This document shows positions 9,238-18,589 of a stretch of 64,000 nt of DNA, one piece after another. Each line of letters starts with the position of its first letter. Position 1 is the first letter of the stretch. Origin of the DNA: Thalassospiraceae bacterium LMO-JJ14 (GTDB lineage Bacteria > Pseudomonadota > Alphaproteobacteria > Rhodospirillales > Casp-alpha2); NCBI GenBank assembly GCA_021555105.2, contig CP134604.1, positions 2,418,001-2,482,000 of the forward strand, given 5' to 3'. Under the pieces are notes generated by a model. That model was not told the DNA's origin and did no database searches. It was given only the letters and a program-made list of their open reading frames with translations. Both the position numbers and the translations under genes were made by a program.

Positions 9238-10416
9238 ATGTCCGAACAGCTGCCTGTGCCGCACCGAGGCTTTCCGCATTTCGAATACGAAGCGCGGACA
9301 GCGAACGCACAAAAAATGATGGCGGATTCGGGTCTCGCCGCCATGTTGCTGCTGACTGAACCCGAAGTCCGCTACTTCACGGGATTTCTGACACCGTTCT
9401 GGCAAAGCCCGACCCGGCCATGGTTCGTTGTCGTCCCGCTAACAGGTAAGCCTGTCGCCGTCATTCCACAGATCGGCGACGAATGCATGGCCCGCACCTG
9501 GATCGACGATATCCGTACATGGTCGTCGCCCTGTCCCGAGGACGAAGGGGTCAGTCTGCTGTCGGAAGCGCTGCACGAACTGACGGGCGGGAAGGGTGCC
9601 GTCGGCCTGCCGATGGGGCCGGAAACATCGCTCCGCATGTCGCTGAATGATTTTTACAAACTTTCGGAAATGATCGCACCGCTGCAGTTCCGGGATGCAT
9701 CGCCGATTATACAGGCCCTGCGCATGCATAAATCCGAAGCCGAAATCGACAAAATCCGCTATATCTGCGGTGTCCTTTCGGACGTATTCGAGGATTTGCC
9801 GAGGCATCTCGAAATCGGCATGCGTGAAATCGATATCTTCCGCACCTTCAAGACCCGCGCCATGGAATCCGGCGCCGACGATGTCGCTTATGTCGTCGGC
9901 GGTTTGGGTGAAGGTGGGTACGGCGATATCATCTCCCCACCGTCCGAGCGTTTAAGCACGCAGGGCGATGTGCTGATCCTCGATACCGGCGCAACCTTCG
10001 ACGGTTATTTTTGCGATTTCGACCGCAATTATGCCTTCGGCGAAACCACCGATGCGGCAAAGCGCGCGCACGAGGTCGTGTACCGCGCCACCGAAGCCGG
10101 TCTCGAAGCGGCCCGCCCCGGCAACACCTGTGCCGATCTGTTTCATGCAATGCAGCGCGTCATGGATGCAGGCGGCGCCATGGGCAACGATGTCGGCAGG
10201 CTGGGTCACGGGCTCGGCATGCAATTGACGGAATGGCCGTCGAACACACCAACGGACATGACAGTCCTGAAACCCGGCATGGTGATCACGCTGGAACCGG
10301 GCATGACCTTTGCCGAAGGAAAAGTCATGGTGCACGAGGAAAATATCGTCATCCGCGACGGTCTGGCGGAACTGCTCAGCCGTCGCGCCCCCGCCGAAAT
10401 GCCGGTGATTGGATAA
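9238..10416 (+). CDS. M24 family metallopeptidase (Xaa-Pro peptidase/creatinase fold)
   Basis: 392 residues in the two-domain pita-bread fold: a creatinase-like N-terminal domain (EVRYFTGFLTPFWQS region) and a C-terminal M24 domain. The five metal ligands appear in order: ILDTGA, FCDFDRN, LGHGLGM, TLEPGM and VHEENI. AGGAG at 9221 serves the ATG at 9238; a TTG one codon earlier is possible. M24 relatives include aminopeptidase P, creatinase and ectoine hydrolase (EutD/DoeA). The racemase-family gene six bases downstream recalls the EutD-EutA pair of ectoine degradation, but EutB, C and E are absent here, so the substrate is open. Confidence 0.85.
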   Translation: MSEQLPVPHRGFPHFEYEARTANAQKMMADSGLAAMLLLTEPEVRYFTGFLTPFWQSPTRPWFVVVPLTGKPVAVIPQIGDECMARTWIDDIRTWSSPCPEDEGVSLLSEALHELTGGKGAVGLPMGPETSLRMSLNDFYKLSEMIAPLQFRDASPIIQALRMHKSEAEIDKIRYICGVLSDVFEDLPRHLEIGMREIDIFRTFKTRAMESGADDVAYVVGGLGEGGYGDIISPPSERLSTQGDVLILDTGATFDGYFCDFDRNYAFGETTDAAKRAHEVVYRATEAGLEAARPGNTCADLFHAMQRVMDAGGAMGNDVGRLGHGLGMQLTEWPSNTPTDMTVLKPGMVITLEPGMTFAEGKVMVHEENIVIRDGLAELLSRRAPAEMPVIG

Positions 10417-10421
10417 ACGAT

Positions 10422-11168
10422 ATGCCGCTTCCTTTCGAATTACAGATCGATCGCGGGCAGGCCATGGGGCTGATTGTCCTGCAAACAGACGAACTGATGG
10501 AATTCGAACTCGGGAAGCTGTTTCTGGGTCTGGGCCTCAGGGTCTACCAGAACCGCATCCCTTGCATGCCCGAAGTGCGGCCGGAAACGCTCTCCATGAT
10601 GGGCGAAACCATGACCACCAGCGCACGCATGCTGCCCGATGAAGCAGGCATTGAAGTCATCGGTTACGGCTGTACCTCCGGCGCAACGATCCTGGGTGAA
10701 GTACGCGTCACGGAACTGATCCAGCAGGCGCATCCGAATGTTGTCGTCAGCAACCCGCTGAGCGCACTCAAGGCGGCGTGCCGGTCGCTAGGCATAAAAA
10801 GGCTCGGCCTCGTCAGCCCCTATATCGCCGAGGTGACCGATGCGTTGAAAGACGCCATTGAAGACGCCGGCATTGAAATATCGTCGTACGGCTCATTCGA
10901 GCAGGCCGAAGACAAGACTGTCGCCCGCATTTCACCGCAATCGACCCTGCGCGCCATGATCGAGATCGGTAAAGGCGACTGCGACGCCGTATTTGCATCG
11001 TGTACGAACCTGCGCGCCATGGAAATTATTCCCGAAGCGGAGGATATCCTCGGAAAACCGGTACTGTGCAGCAATCAGGTCCTGGGCTGGCATATGCTGC
11101 GTCTGGCCGGGATCGGCAGCGATCACCCGGCTGGCGGCCGTTTGTTCAAAGCCGGGCTGAATGGTTGA
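10422..11168 (+). CDS. Asp/Glu/hydantoin racemase superfamily protein (EutA/maleate isomerase-like)
   Basis: 248 residues. The two active-site cysteines typical of this superfamily are visible, C84 in GYGCTSGAT and C194 in FASCTNLRA, placed as in arylmalonate decarboxylase/maleate cis-trans isomerase-like proteins and EutA. ISNPL-type (VSNPLSALKAACRSLG) and VLCSNQVLGWHMLRL segments also fit. It starts six bases after the M24 gene, so the two are almost certainly co-transcribed and probably act on one small-molecule substrate. The reaction (isomerisation, racemisation or decarboxylation) cannot be told from sequence. Confidence 0.8.
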   Translation: MPLPFELQIDRGQAMGLIVLQTDELMEFELGKLFLGLGLRVYQNRIPCMPEVRPETLSMMGETMTTSARMLPDEAGIEVIGYGCTSGATILGEVRVTELIQQAHPNVVVSNPLSALKAACRSLGIKRLGLVSPYIAEVTDALKDAIEDAGIEISSYGSFEQAEDKTVARISPQSTLRAMIEIGKGDCDAVFASCTNLRAMEIIPEAEDILGKPVLCSNQVLGWHMLRLAGIGSDHPAGGRLFKAGLNG

Positions 11169-11283
11169 AGGGCTGCCGCCCATCGCTTACAAGAAGCAGG
11201 CCTGTCCCGCTGGGGCCTGATGCAAAATTGATTTATCCGCGTGCCCCGGTGACGGGACACGTCTCATGGAGATAGCGCAGCCG

Positions 11284-12531
11284 ATGTTTTCCGCGTTTGA
11301 ATGGATGATGGCGATGCGCTATCTGCGCGCCCGCCGCCAGGAAGGGTTCATTTCCGTCATCGCCTGGTTTTCGCTGGTCGGAATCGCGCTTGGCGTGGCG
11401 ACCCTGATCATCGTCATGTCAGTGATGAACGGGTTCCGCCAGGAACTGCTGGAACGCATCCTCGGCATCAACGGGCATCTCAGCGTCTACGGCCCCGTTG
11501 CCGGGCAAATGACGGACTATCAGCCGCTCATCGACAAGATCGTCGGCGTGGACGGTGTCGTTTCCGTCAATGCCCTGATCGAAGGCCAGGTCATGGCCTC
11601 GGCCAAGGGCGTCGCCAAGGGGGCAATCGTGCGCGGTATCCGCGCCGAGGACCTGGAAAAACGCAAGATCGTCGCCGACAACATACGGCAGGGATCGCTG
11701 AGCAACTTCAAGGGCGATAACGTCGTCATGATCGGGGCGCGTCTGGCGCAAAGCATGGGTGTGCATGTCGGCGACGATATCACCCTGATTTCACCGAAGG
11801 GCAACGTAACCGCGTTCGGCACCGTGCCGCGCATGCGCGCGTTCAAAATCGTCGGCACCTTTGAAATCGGTATGTACGAATACGATTCCGGTTTTGTCTT
11901 TATGCCGCTGGAAGCGGCGCAGATCTATTTCCGCATGCCCGAGAAGATCTCCAATCTGGAAGTCTTCCTGGATAATCCGCAGCATGCCGAGACGATCGGG
12001 CGCACCATCGCGCGCACGCTGGGCGGGCAGGGCAGTGTGCACGACTGGCAACGCGCCAACGCCAGTTTCTTCAATGCCATTCAGGTCGAACGCAACGTCA
12101 TGTTCCTGATCCTGACACTGATCATCCTGGTCGCGGCCTTCAACATCATTTCGTCGCTGATCATGCTGGTGAAGGACAAAGGCAGGGATATCGCCATCCT
12201 GCGCACCATGGGCGCGACACGCGGCATGATCATGCGCATCTTCCTGATCGCCGGGGCCAGTGTCGGTGTTATCGGCACGTTACTGGGCTTTGGCCTGGGA
12301 CTGTCGTTCGCCGCCAACATCGAAACCATCCGCCGCTGGATAGAGGGGCTGACCGGTACCGACCTGTTTGCCGCTGAAATTTATTTCCTGTCGCAACTGC
12401 CGGCTGTCGTCGATCCGACCGAGGTAACGGCCGTTGTCCTGATGGGGCTCGGCCTGTCGTTCCTGGCGACGATCTATCCGAGCTGGCGCGCGGCGCGCAT
12501 CGACCCGGCGGAGGCACTCCGTTATGAGTGA
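11284..12531 (+). CDS. lolC: lipoprotein-releasing ABC transporter permease LolC/LolE family
   Basis: 415 residues from the ATG at 11284 ([19 protein letters not shown]), the usual LolC opening, preceded by GGAG; an ATG at 11266 would add six residues. It has an N-terminal transmembrane helix, a periplasmic MacB-like core, then three C-terminal helices including [20 protein letters not shown] and the coupling segment IAILRTMGA. With LolD it extracts outer-membrane lipoproteins from the inner membrane and hands them to LolA. Only one permease gene is present, so a homodimer is likely. It overlaps lolD by eight bases. Confidence 0.93.
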   Translation: MFSAFEWMMAMRYLRARRQEGFISVIAWFSLVGIALGVATLIIVMSVMNGFRQELLERILGINGHLSVYGPVAGQMTDYQPLIDKIVGVDGVVSVNALIEGQVMASAKGVAKGAIVRGIRAEDLEKRKIVADNIRQGSLSNFKGDNVVMIGARLAQSMGVHVGDDITLISPKGNVTAFGTVPRMRAFKIVGTFEIGMYEYDSGFVFMPLEAAQIYFRMPEKISNLEVFLDNPQHAETIGRTIARTLGGQGSVHDWQRANASFFNAIQVERNVMFLILTLIILVAAFNIISSLIMLVKDKGRDIAILRTMGATRGMIMRIFLIAGASVGVIGTLLGFGLGLSFAANIETIRRWIEGLTGTDLFAAEIYFLSQLPAVVDPTEVTAVVLMGLGLSFLATIYPSWRAARIDPAEALRYE

Positions 12532-13219
12532 TCACCTCAACCCCGGACCGGTGCTGGAACTCAGCGGCATCACCCGCACCTTCAAGCAGGGCAAGCGCGT
12601 GCTCGATGTCCTCAAAGGTGCCGACCTTCAGGTCGAGGCGGGCGAAGTCGTCGCTCTGGTCGGACCGTCCGGCTCGGGAAAATCGACGCTTCTGCAGATC
12701 GCCGGGCTGCTGGAGCAGCCGACGGCGGGGGATATTCTTATCGACGGTCAGTCGTGTGTCGGGCTCGGCGATGACGACCGCACCAAAATCCGCCGCTACA
12801 ACATCGGCTTTGTCTATCAGTACCACCACCTGCTGCCGGAGTTCTCGGCGATAGAAAACATCACCATCCCGCAGATCATCGCCGGGATCGACAAGTCGAC
12901 CGCGCGCAGCCGGGCCCGCGAACTGCTGGAATGGATGGGATTGACCGACCGTGGCGATCATCGGCCGGGGCAACTGTCGGGCGGCGAACAACAGCGTGTC
13001 GCAATTGCCCGCGCACTGGCGGCATCGCCGCGCGTTCTGCTGGCCGACGAGCCGACCGGCAACCTTGATCCGGAAACGGCGGACGACGTCTTCGGCGTTC
13101 TGATGCACCTGGCGCGGGGCGCCGGGCTGGCCGCACTCGTGGCGACCCACAACCCCGAGCTCGCCAAGCGCATGGACCGCATCGTCCGCGTCGAGAACGG
13201 GGTGCTGGTGGCGGGTTAA
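12524..13219 (+). CDS. lolD: lipoprotein-releasing system ATP-binding protein
   Basis: 231-residue ABC ATPase. Walker [10 protein letters not shown] is at 47-55, the Q-loop near [12 protein letters not shown], the signature LSGGEQQR at 151-158 and Walker [13 protein letters not shown] at 171-182. The [10 protein letters not shown] segment is the LolD hallmark. It starts inside the end of the permease gene. It powers lipoprotein release at the inner membrane. In relatives this pair lies directly before dnaE; here a lipoprotein gene has been placed between them. Confidence 0.95.
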   Translation: MSDHLNPGPVLELSGITRTFKQGKRVLDVLKGADLQVEAGEVVALVGPSGSGKSTLLQIAGLLEQPTAGDILIDGQSCVGLGDDDRTKIRRYNIGFVYQYHHLLPEFSAIENITIPQIIAGIDKSTARSRARELLEWMGLTDRGDHRPGQLSGGEQQRVAIARALAASPRVLLADEPTGNLDPETADDVFGVLMHLARGAGLAALVATHNPELAKRMDRIVRVENGVLVAG

Positions 13220-13231
13220 GACAGAAAAAGT

Positions 13232-13882
13232 TTAACGTTTCGACAGTACGCGGATGAAGTCAGCGACGTTCTCTCTAATGACGTACGCGGCTACGCGTTC
13301 TTCAGCATTGCTGATCGCTTCTAGGCTATAAAATTTCAGCCGGCTCGTGTCATAGGGCTCCAGCGTCGAAGCGCTCAAAATTGCACCAACTCTGCCGAGT
13401 GTCTCTGCACGAGCTTTCTGCTTTGCTCTTTTGGCAGAGGCCCCTAGAACATCATCGCTGCTGTATCTGTTGGTGATTGTATCGTTATAGATCTCTCGTT
13501 CTGTCGAACCGTCCGTCAGTACGTATCGCAAAGCTGCTTCATATTCATCCACGAGGTACTCATCTTTAGTGCGTTCGTGACGGACAATAGTTACATCAAG
13601 CAGGAACTTCGCCGGAGATATTTCCTCATGAAGCAATTTATTTGCCCTAAACGAGCGGGTAATGCCCTGTCTCAGGTTCTGAAATTTTGCATCGGTTCCC
13701 GTATTTACATTTCGAACGGAAATTGCGCTCGCGAACCGCTCATTTGGTTCAGCCACGAAAACGCCAGGCGCTAGCATCCAGTAGCCGTATGGCTCCGTCG
13801 TCTTGCAAGAAACGATGAAGAACGGAATTAGAAAAGTTAGTAGAAGTCGATTTCTGCCAACAATCTTGCTTAAAACGTGCAA
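13232..13882 (-). CDS. unknown lipoprotein
   Basis: 216 residues with a signal peptide ending in the lipobox FIVSC (hydrophobic stretch LLLTFLIPFFIVSC, cysteine near 26). The mature part has no family I recognise; it contains a YVLTDGSTEREIYNDTITNR stretch of mixed alpha/beta character. AAGGAAG lies upstream of the start. It is reverse-oriented, clearly more AT-rich than lolD and dnaE, and ends 12 bases from the lolD stop, so it looks like a later insertion. It is likely tethered to a membrane facing the periplasm. Confidence 0.72.
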   Translation of the reverse strand: MHVLSKIVGRNRLLLTFLIPFFIVSCKTTEPYGYWMLAPGVFVAEPNERFASAISVRNVNTGTDAKFQNLRQGITRSFRANKLLHEEISPAKFLLDVTIVRHERTKDEYLVDEYEAALRYVLTDGSTEREIYNDTITNRYSSDDVLGASAKRAKQKARAETLGRVGAILSASTLEPYDTSRLKFYSLEAISNAEERVAAYVIRENVADFIRVLSKR

Positions 13883-13926
13883 TTCTTCCTTCCCAATTCC
13901 TAGAATATTGTCAGGTCAATTAGCAG

Positions 13927-13945
13927 ATTATACCGTCACTATAAT
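13927..13945. promoter_or_regulatory. overlapping divergent -10-like elements
   Basis: A perfect TATAAT on the reverse strand (13932-13927) points to the lipoprotein gene, and a perfect TATAAT on the forward strand (13940-13945) points toward dnaE. Neither has a convincing -35 box at 16-18 bases. The region is AT-rich, so chance matches are possible. Confidence 0.35.
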
Positions 13946-14004
13946 GATGTGCTACGATTCGCCAACACCTAGAATTAGCGAAGATCAAAGCACAGTTTAA
14001 GCCG

Positions 14005-14030
14005 TCATTTCCGCGAACGCGGGAATGACA
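14005..14030. repeat. REP-like palindrome
   Basis: Arms GTCATTTCCGCG and CGCGGGAATGAC with loop AA; 12 bp stem with one wobble pair. It is the same family as the elements at 17648, 51006 and 53952. It lies in the intergenic space before dnaE. Confidence 0.85.
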
Positions 14031-14054
14031 AAATGGGGATAGATGTCGTTTTGT

Positions 14055-14063
14055 TGTGGATAA
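14055..14063 (-). promoter_or_regulatory. consensus DnaA box upstream of dnaE
   Basis: TTATCCACA on the reverse strand (TGTGGATAA forward), a perfect DnaA-box consensus about 60 bases before the dnaE start. A single box may be chance; if used, it would link replicase supply to DnaA. Confidence 0.4.
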
Positions 14064-14122
14064 GTCGTTAATCAGCCCCAACATCTGGTGACTCTCGAAA
14101 AATGATGTGAGAGTATCGCATC

Positions 14123-17100
14123 ATGTCGCACGCTGATTTCGTCCACCTTCGCGCCCACAGCGCCTATTCGCTCTGCGAGGGGGCGATCCCTGTCAAAAAT
14201 CTGGTCAAGCTGGCCGCCGAAGCCGACATGCCGGCGCTGGGGCTGACCGATACCGACAATCTGTTCGGTGCACTGGAATTCTCGGCCGCCGCGCTGGACG
14301 CCGGGGTGCAGCCGATCATCGGCTGTCAGATATCGATCAAGCTGGTCGAAGATGCACAACCCGGCAACAAACCGATGTTCGAAGACGGCGCCGTGGTCGT
14401 TCTGGCGCAGACGGACGAAGGTTACCGAAACCTGCTGAAGCTGCTCAAGATCGCCTACATGGACAGCGAGGATGCGCACCGCCCCGGTATCACGCCGGGC
14501 GAGTTGACGGCCAACGCGGCAGGGTTGATTGCGCTCACCGGCGGCGCCGACGGGGCACTCGGGCGGATGATCCGCATGGGCAAGCGCGAAGAGGCGGCGG
14601 CATTCCTGGATATGCTGGTCGATGCCTTTTCCGGCCGGCTGTACATGGAAATCCAGCGCCACGGCATGCCCGAGGAAAAATTGACCGAGCCGCAGTTTAT
14701 TGACTGGGCCTATGCCCGCAATATCCCGCTGGTCGCCACCAACGAACCGTATTTCAAGGATGAAAGCTTCCATCGTGCCCATGACGCACTGTTGTGCATC
14801 AAGCAGGGCGCCGTTCTGTCCGTCGATGACCGCCACAAGCTGACCAGCGATCATTACTTCAAATCAGCGGCCGAGATGAGGGCGCTTTTCGCCGATCTGC
14901 CGGAAGCCATCGACAACACCCTGGTGATTGCCCGGCGCTGCGCCTTCACGGTCGAGAAAATCGCGCCGATCCTGCCGCCGTATGACTGCGGCGAGGGCCT
15001 GACCGAGGCCGACGAGTTGAAACGTCAGGCGCACGAAGGTCTCACCGAGCGCTTGGCCGCACACGTTTTCACCGACGATATGGACGAGGCCGCCCGCAAG
15101 AAGGCCGAAACACCGTACCGCGAGCGTCTGGATTACGAACTCGATGTCATTACCCAAATGGGGTTTCCGGGCTACTTCCTGATCGTTGCCGACTTCATCA
15201 AATGGGCCAAGGACCATGACATTCCGGTCGGTCCGGGCCGTGGTTCGGGCGCCGGTTCCGTCGTCGCGTGGTCGCTGACCATCACCGATCTCGATCCGCT
15301 GCGATGGGGCCTGCTGTTCGAGCGGTTTTTGAACCCGGAACGCGTGTCCATGCCCGACTTCGATATCGACTTCTGCCAGGAACGCCGCGACGAAGTGATC
15401 CGCTATGTGCAGCAGAAGTACGGCCGCGATCACGTCGCGCAGATCATCACGTTCGGAAAGCTGCAGGCCCGCGCCGTACTACGTCATGTCGGTCGGGTGC
15501 TCGAGATGCCGTACGGCTTCGTCGACAAAATCTGCAAGATGGTGCCGAACAACCCGGCCAACCCGGTTACGCTGGACGAAGCGATCAACAGCGAAGACGG
15601 GCTGCGCAATCTGATCCGCGAAGAACCGGACGTCCGTGAACTGGTCGAAATCGCCCGCAAGCTGGAAGGGCTTTACCACCACGCATCGACCCACGCGGCG
15701 GGTGTCGTCATCGGTGACCGGCCGCTGGAAGAGCTGATACCGGTCTACCGCGATCCGCGCTCCGATATGCCGGTGACCGGCTTCAACATGAAATTCGTGG
15801 AATCCGCCGGGCTGGTGAAGTTCGACTTTCTTGGCCTCAAGACTCTCAGCGTACTGACCAAGGCCGAGAACTTCGTGAACGCCAAGCTGAAGGATGGCGG
15901 GGAAAAGCTCGACCTGATCACCATCCCGCTGGATGATCAGAAAACCTACGACATGATCAGCCGCGGCGACACCACTGGCGTGTTCCAGTTGGAAAGTGCC
16001 GGTATGCGCGACGTGTTGCGCGGGCTGAAGCCGGATACCTTCGAAGACATCATCGCTGTCGTCGCGCTCTATCGCCCGGGCCCGATGGACAACATCCCGA
16101 GCTATATCCGCCGTAAACACGGCAAGGAAGAACCCGATTATCTGCACCCGACACTGGAACCTGTGCTGAAGGAGACCTTCGGCATCCCGATCTATCAGGA
16201 ACAGGTGATGCAGATCGCCCAGGTGCTTTCGGGCTACACGCTCGGCAGCGCCGACCTTCTGCGCCGCGCCATGGGCAAGAAGATCCAGTCGGAAATGGAT
16301 GAGCAACGGCAGATCTTCGTCGAAGGCGCCGTCGCCAAAAACGTGCCTGAAAAACAGGCCGACGATATCTTCAACGTCGTCGACAAGTTCGCCGGTTACG
16401 GCTTCAACAAATCACACGCAGCCGCCTATGCGCTGGTCGCCTATCAGACGGCGTATATGAAGGCCAATCACCCGGTCGAGTTCCTCGCCGCTTCCATGGC
16501 TTTCGATATGGGTAACACGGACAAACTGAACGTGTTCCGCCAGGAACTTGACCGCTTGCAGATTCCGCTTCTGGGACCGGACATCAATGCGTCGGAATCC
16601 TCCTTCAGCGTTGAAACGGTCAGCACCGCGGATGGTGAGAAAGACGGCGTCCGTTATGCCCTTGCCGCCGTCAAGAACGTCGGCGCGGCGGCAATGGACA
16701 CGCTGGTCCACGAGCGCATGGAGAACGGGAAATTCGCCTCGCTAAGCGACTTCGCCAACCGTATCGACCCGCACCAGATCAACAAACGCCAGCTTGAAAA
16801 CCTTGTCCGTGCCGGTGCCTTCGACCGGCTCGACAACAATCGCCGGCGTGTGCACCGGGGGATCGAAACCATCGTCGCCATCGCCGGCGCCGCGACGAAC
16901 GACCGCAACTCCAATCAGATGGGTCTTTTCGGCGGCGAAGACGCCAAACCGGAAGAAGTCCGGCTGCCGGACATCGATGACTGGCAATCCATGGACCGGC
17001 TGCGTGAAGAGTTCGATGCCGTCGGATTTTATCTGTCAGCGCACCCGCTCGATGCATACGAGCGCGTGCTGGCACGTAAACGCGTCCGTGCCTCGTCGGA

Positions 17101-17644
17101 AGTGCTCGCGGCGGGGGAAAGCGGTGCGGTGCGGCTTGCCGGCACGTTCGTTTCGAAAAAGGAAATGACATCCAAAACCGGCAAGCGGTTTGCCTTTATC
17201 TCGTTTTCGGATGCTTCGGGCGTATTCGAGGCGACGGCGTTTTCCGAGATCCTCGCGCAATATGCCGAACTGCTCAGCCCCGGCAATTCGATGATCGTCG
17301 ATTGTGCGCTGTCGTTCGACAGCGACGCGCCGCGCATGACCATCCAGCGTCTGGAAAGCATCGATGCCGCAGCCGCCGAAGCGGCCAACGCCGCCAAGGA
17401 ATTGCACCTGATCGTCGACAGCATCGATCCGCTGGCAGCACTCAGGGACGTGCTCGGCCGCGACAAGGATGCAAACGGCAACGGCAACGGCCGCAAAAAA
17501 AAGGGCAAGGTCATGGTCACCGCCAAACTGCGCGAACGCAACGAAGAGGTGATCATCAACCTCGGTGACGATTACGCGCTTTCGCACGAACTGTCGCTGG
17601 CGGTCCGTTCGCTACCCGGCATCCTCGACGTTCGGGAACTGTAA
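14123..17644 (+). CDS. dnaE: DNA polymerase III subunit alpha
   Basis: 1173 residues, the full length of replicative DnaE1. The N-terminal PHP domain opens with FVHLRAHSAYSLCEGAI. The polymerase core contains GPGRGSGAGSVVAWSL and the catalytic PDFDIDFCQ (three acidic residues with a later partner). Next come KSHAAAYALVAYQTAYMKANHP, a helix-hairpin-helix/tau-binding region, and an OB domain (RLAGTFVSKKEMTSKTGKRF region). It is the chromosomal replicase in the cytoplasm. It is preceded by a palindrome and a DnaA box, and followed by another palindrome. Confidence 0.98.
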   Translation: MSHADFVHLRAHSAYSLCEGAIPVKNLVKLAAEADMPALGLTDTDNLFGALEFSAAALDAGVQPIIGCQISIKLVEDAQPGNKPMFEDGAVVVLAQTDEGYRNLLKLLKIAYMDSEDAHRPGITPGELTANAAGLIALTGGADGALGRMIRMGKREEAAAFLDMLVDAFSGRLYMEIQRHGMPEEKLTEPQFIDWAYARNIPLVATNEPYFKDESFHRAHDALLCIKQGAVLSVDDRHKLTSDHYFKSAAEMRALFADLPEAIDNTLVIARRCAFTVEKIAPILPPYDCGEGLTEADELKRQAHEGLTERLAAHVFTDDMDEAARKKAETPYRERLDYELDVITQMGFPGYFLIVADFIKWAKDHDIPVGPGRGSGAGSVVAWSLTITDLDPLRWGLLFERFLNPERVSMPDFDIDFCQERRDEVIRYVQQKYGRDHVAQIITFGKLQARAVLRHVGRVLEMPYGFVDKICKMVPNNPANPVTLDEAINSEDGLRNLIREEPDVRELVEIARKLEGLYHHASTHAAGVVIGDRPLEELIPVYRDPRSDMPVTGFNMKFVESAGLVKFDFLGLKTLSVLTKAENFVNAKLKDGGEKLDLITIPLDDQKTYDMISRGDTTGVFQLESAGMRDVLRGLKPDTFEDIIAVVALYRPGPMDNIPSYIRRKHGKEEPDYLHPTLEPVLKETFGIPIYQEQVMQIAQVLSGYTLGSADLLRRAMGKKIQSEMDEQRQIFVEGAVAKNVPEKQADDIFNVVDKFAGYGFNKSHAAAYALVAYQTAYMKANHPVEFLAASMAFDMGNTDKLNVFRQELDRLQIPLLGPDINASESSFSVETVSTADGEKDGVRYALAAVKNVGAAAMDTLVHERMENGKFASLSDFANRIDPHQINKRQLENLVRAGAFDRLDNNRRRVHRGIETIVAIAGAATNDRNSNQMGLFGGEDAKPEEVRLPDIDDWQSMDRLREEFDAVGFYLSAHPLDAYERVLARKRVRASSEVLAAGESGAVRLAGTFVSKKEMTSKTGKRFAFISFSDASGVFEATAFSEILAQYAELLSPGNSMIVDCALSFDSDAPRMTIQRLESIDAAAAEAANAAKELHLIVDSIDPLAALRDVLGRDKDANGNGNGRKKKGKVMVTAKLRERNEEVIINLGDDYALSHELSLAVRSLPGILDVREL

Positions 17645-17647
17645 TAA

Positions 17648-17677
17648 CCGTCATCCCCACGAAAGCGGGAATGACGG
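17648..17677. repeat. REP-like palindrome after dnaE
   Basis: CCGTCATCCCCAC-GAAA-GCGGGAATGACGG: imperfect 13 bp arms, same family as the element before dnaE. It lies between the convergent dnaE and acetyltransferase genes. It may act as a weak bidirectional terminator, but there is no T-tract. Confidence 0.8.
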
Positions 17678-17686
17678 AATAGGGTA

Positions 17687-18406
17687 TTAGCGTCCCAGCG
17701 CCTTCGCCGTCAGCACCGATAACGCCTGCTTCTGCTTGCCGTTCGCATCGAAATTCGTGGGGTCGAACCACGCCTGAAAAGCTTCCTTCAACGCCGGCCA
17801 TTCGGAATCGATGATCGAAAACCACGCAGTGTCGCGGTTGCGGCCCTTGTAGATTGTGCATTGGCGGAACACACCTTCAAAGGTGAAACCCAGGCGGGCA
17901 GCGGCTGCACGTGACTTCGCGTTGGCGTTGTCGCACTTCCACTCATAGCGCCTGTATCCAAGTTCGTCGAAAACCCGCGCCATCATCAGGTACATGGCTT
18001 CCGTCGCGGCGACGGTACGCTGCAAAAGCGGCGAATAATTGATGTGACCGACCTCGATCGAACCGACCTTGGGCTCGATCCTGAGATAACTGGCGACACC
18101 GACGGCCTTGCTGCTTTGCAGATCTATGATGGCATGAAACAGCGGATCGTCGCCCATGGCGTCCTTTTCGACCCATGCCCGGTAGGCGTCCTCGGTTTCG
18201 AACGGCCCGTATCCCATGTACGTCCAGATGCGGCCTTCCTTATCGGTCATATTGGCGCTGTGAAGGTCACTGGCATGCTTCGCGGCATCCAGCGGCTCCA
18301 GACGGCAGGTGCGGCCTTGCATTGGGGCCCTGGGGGGATAATCACAGGGTTTCCAGTCGGGCAGGGGAAAACCGATCGGCTGGCCCAGTTCATTCATATT
18401 GGTCAT
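17687..18406 (-). CDS. GNAT family N-acetyltransferase (RimJ/RimL-type)
   Basis: 239 residues from the ATG at 18406, which has GGAG upstream; a further in-frame ATG at 18454 lacks one. The sequence MQGRTCRLEPLDAAKHASDL starts the acetyltransferase fold. VGVASYLRIEPKVGSIEVGHI, a long TEAMYLMMARVFDELGYRRYEWKCDNANAKSR segment (e.g. ELGYRRYEWKCDNANAKSR) and AAARLGFTFEGVFRQ follow the RimJ/RimL pattern. These enzymes transfer acetyl from acetyl-CoA to N-terminal or small-molecule amines. The acceptor is unknown. Confidence 0.85.
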   Translation of the reverse strand: MTNMNELGQPIGFPLPDWKPCDYPPRAPMQGRTCRLEPLDAAKHASDLHSANMTDKEGRIWTYMGYGPFETEDAYRAWVEKDAMGDDPLFHAIIDLQSSKAVGVASYLRIEPKVGSIEVGHINYSPLLQRTVAATEAMYLMMARVFDELGYRRYEWKCDNANAKSRAAAARLGFTFEGVFRQCTIYKGRNRDTAWFSIIDSEWPALKEAFQAWFDPTNFDANGKQKQALSVLTAKALGR

Positions 18407-18589
18407 AACGATCTCCAAAAGCTCAATTGGTTGGAAAATGCCTGTAAATCTCAATTTTAGAAAGTACCATTAGTGCGCTATCACACGCTTGATTGGCCCA
18501 TAGGCGCACCTGTTCAAACAAATTGCTACGAAAGAGAGAATTCACGCAGGCACGGCAATCGGTTAAACTATGCCTGCAAGGAGGTACGA

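Noticed and set aside
14005-14030. Palindromes considered as a CRISPR array
   Set aside because: Copies are scattered kilobases apart with no regular spacing or spacers; they fit REP-type elements.
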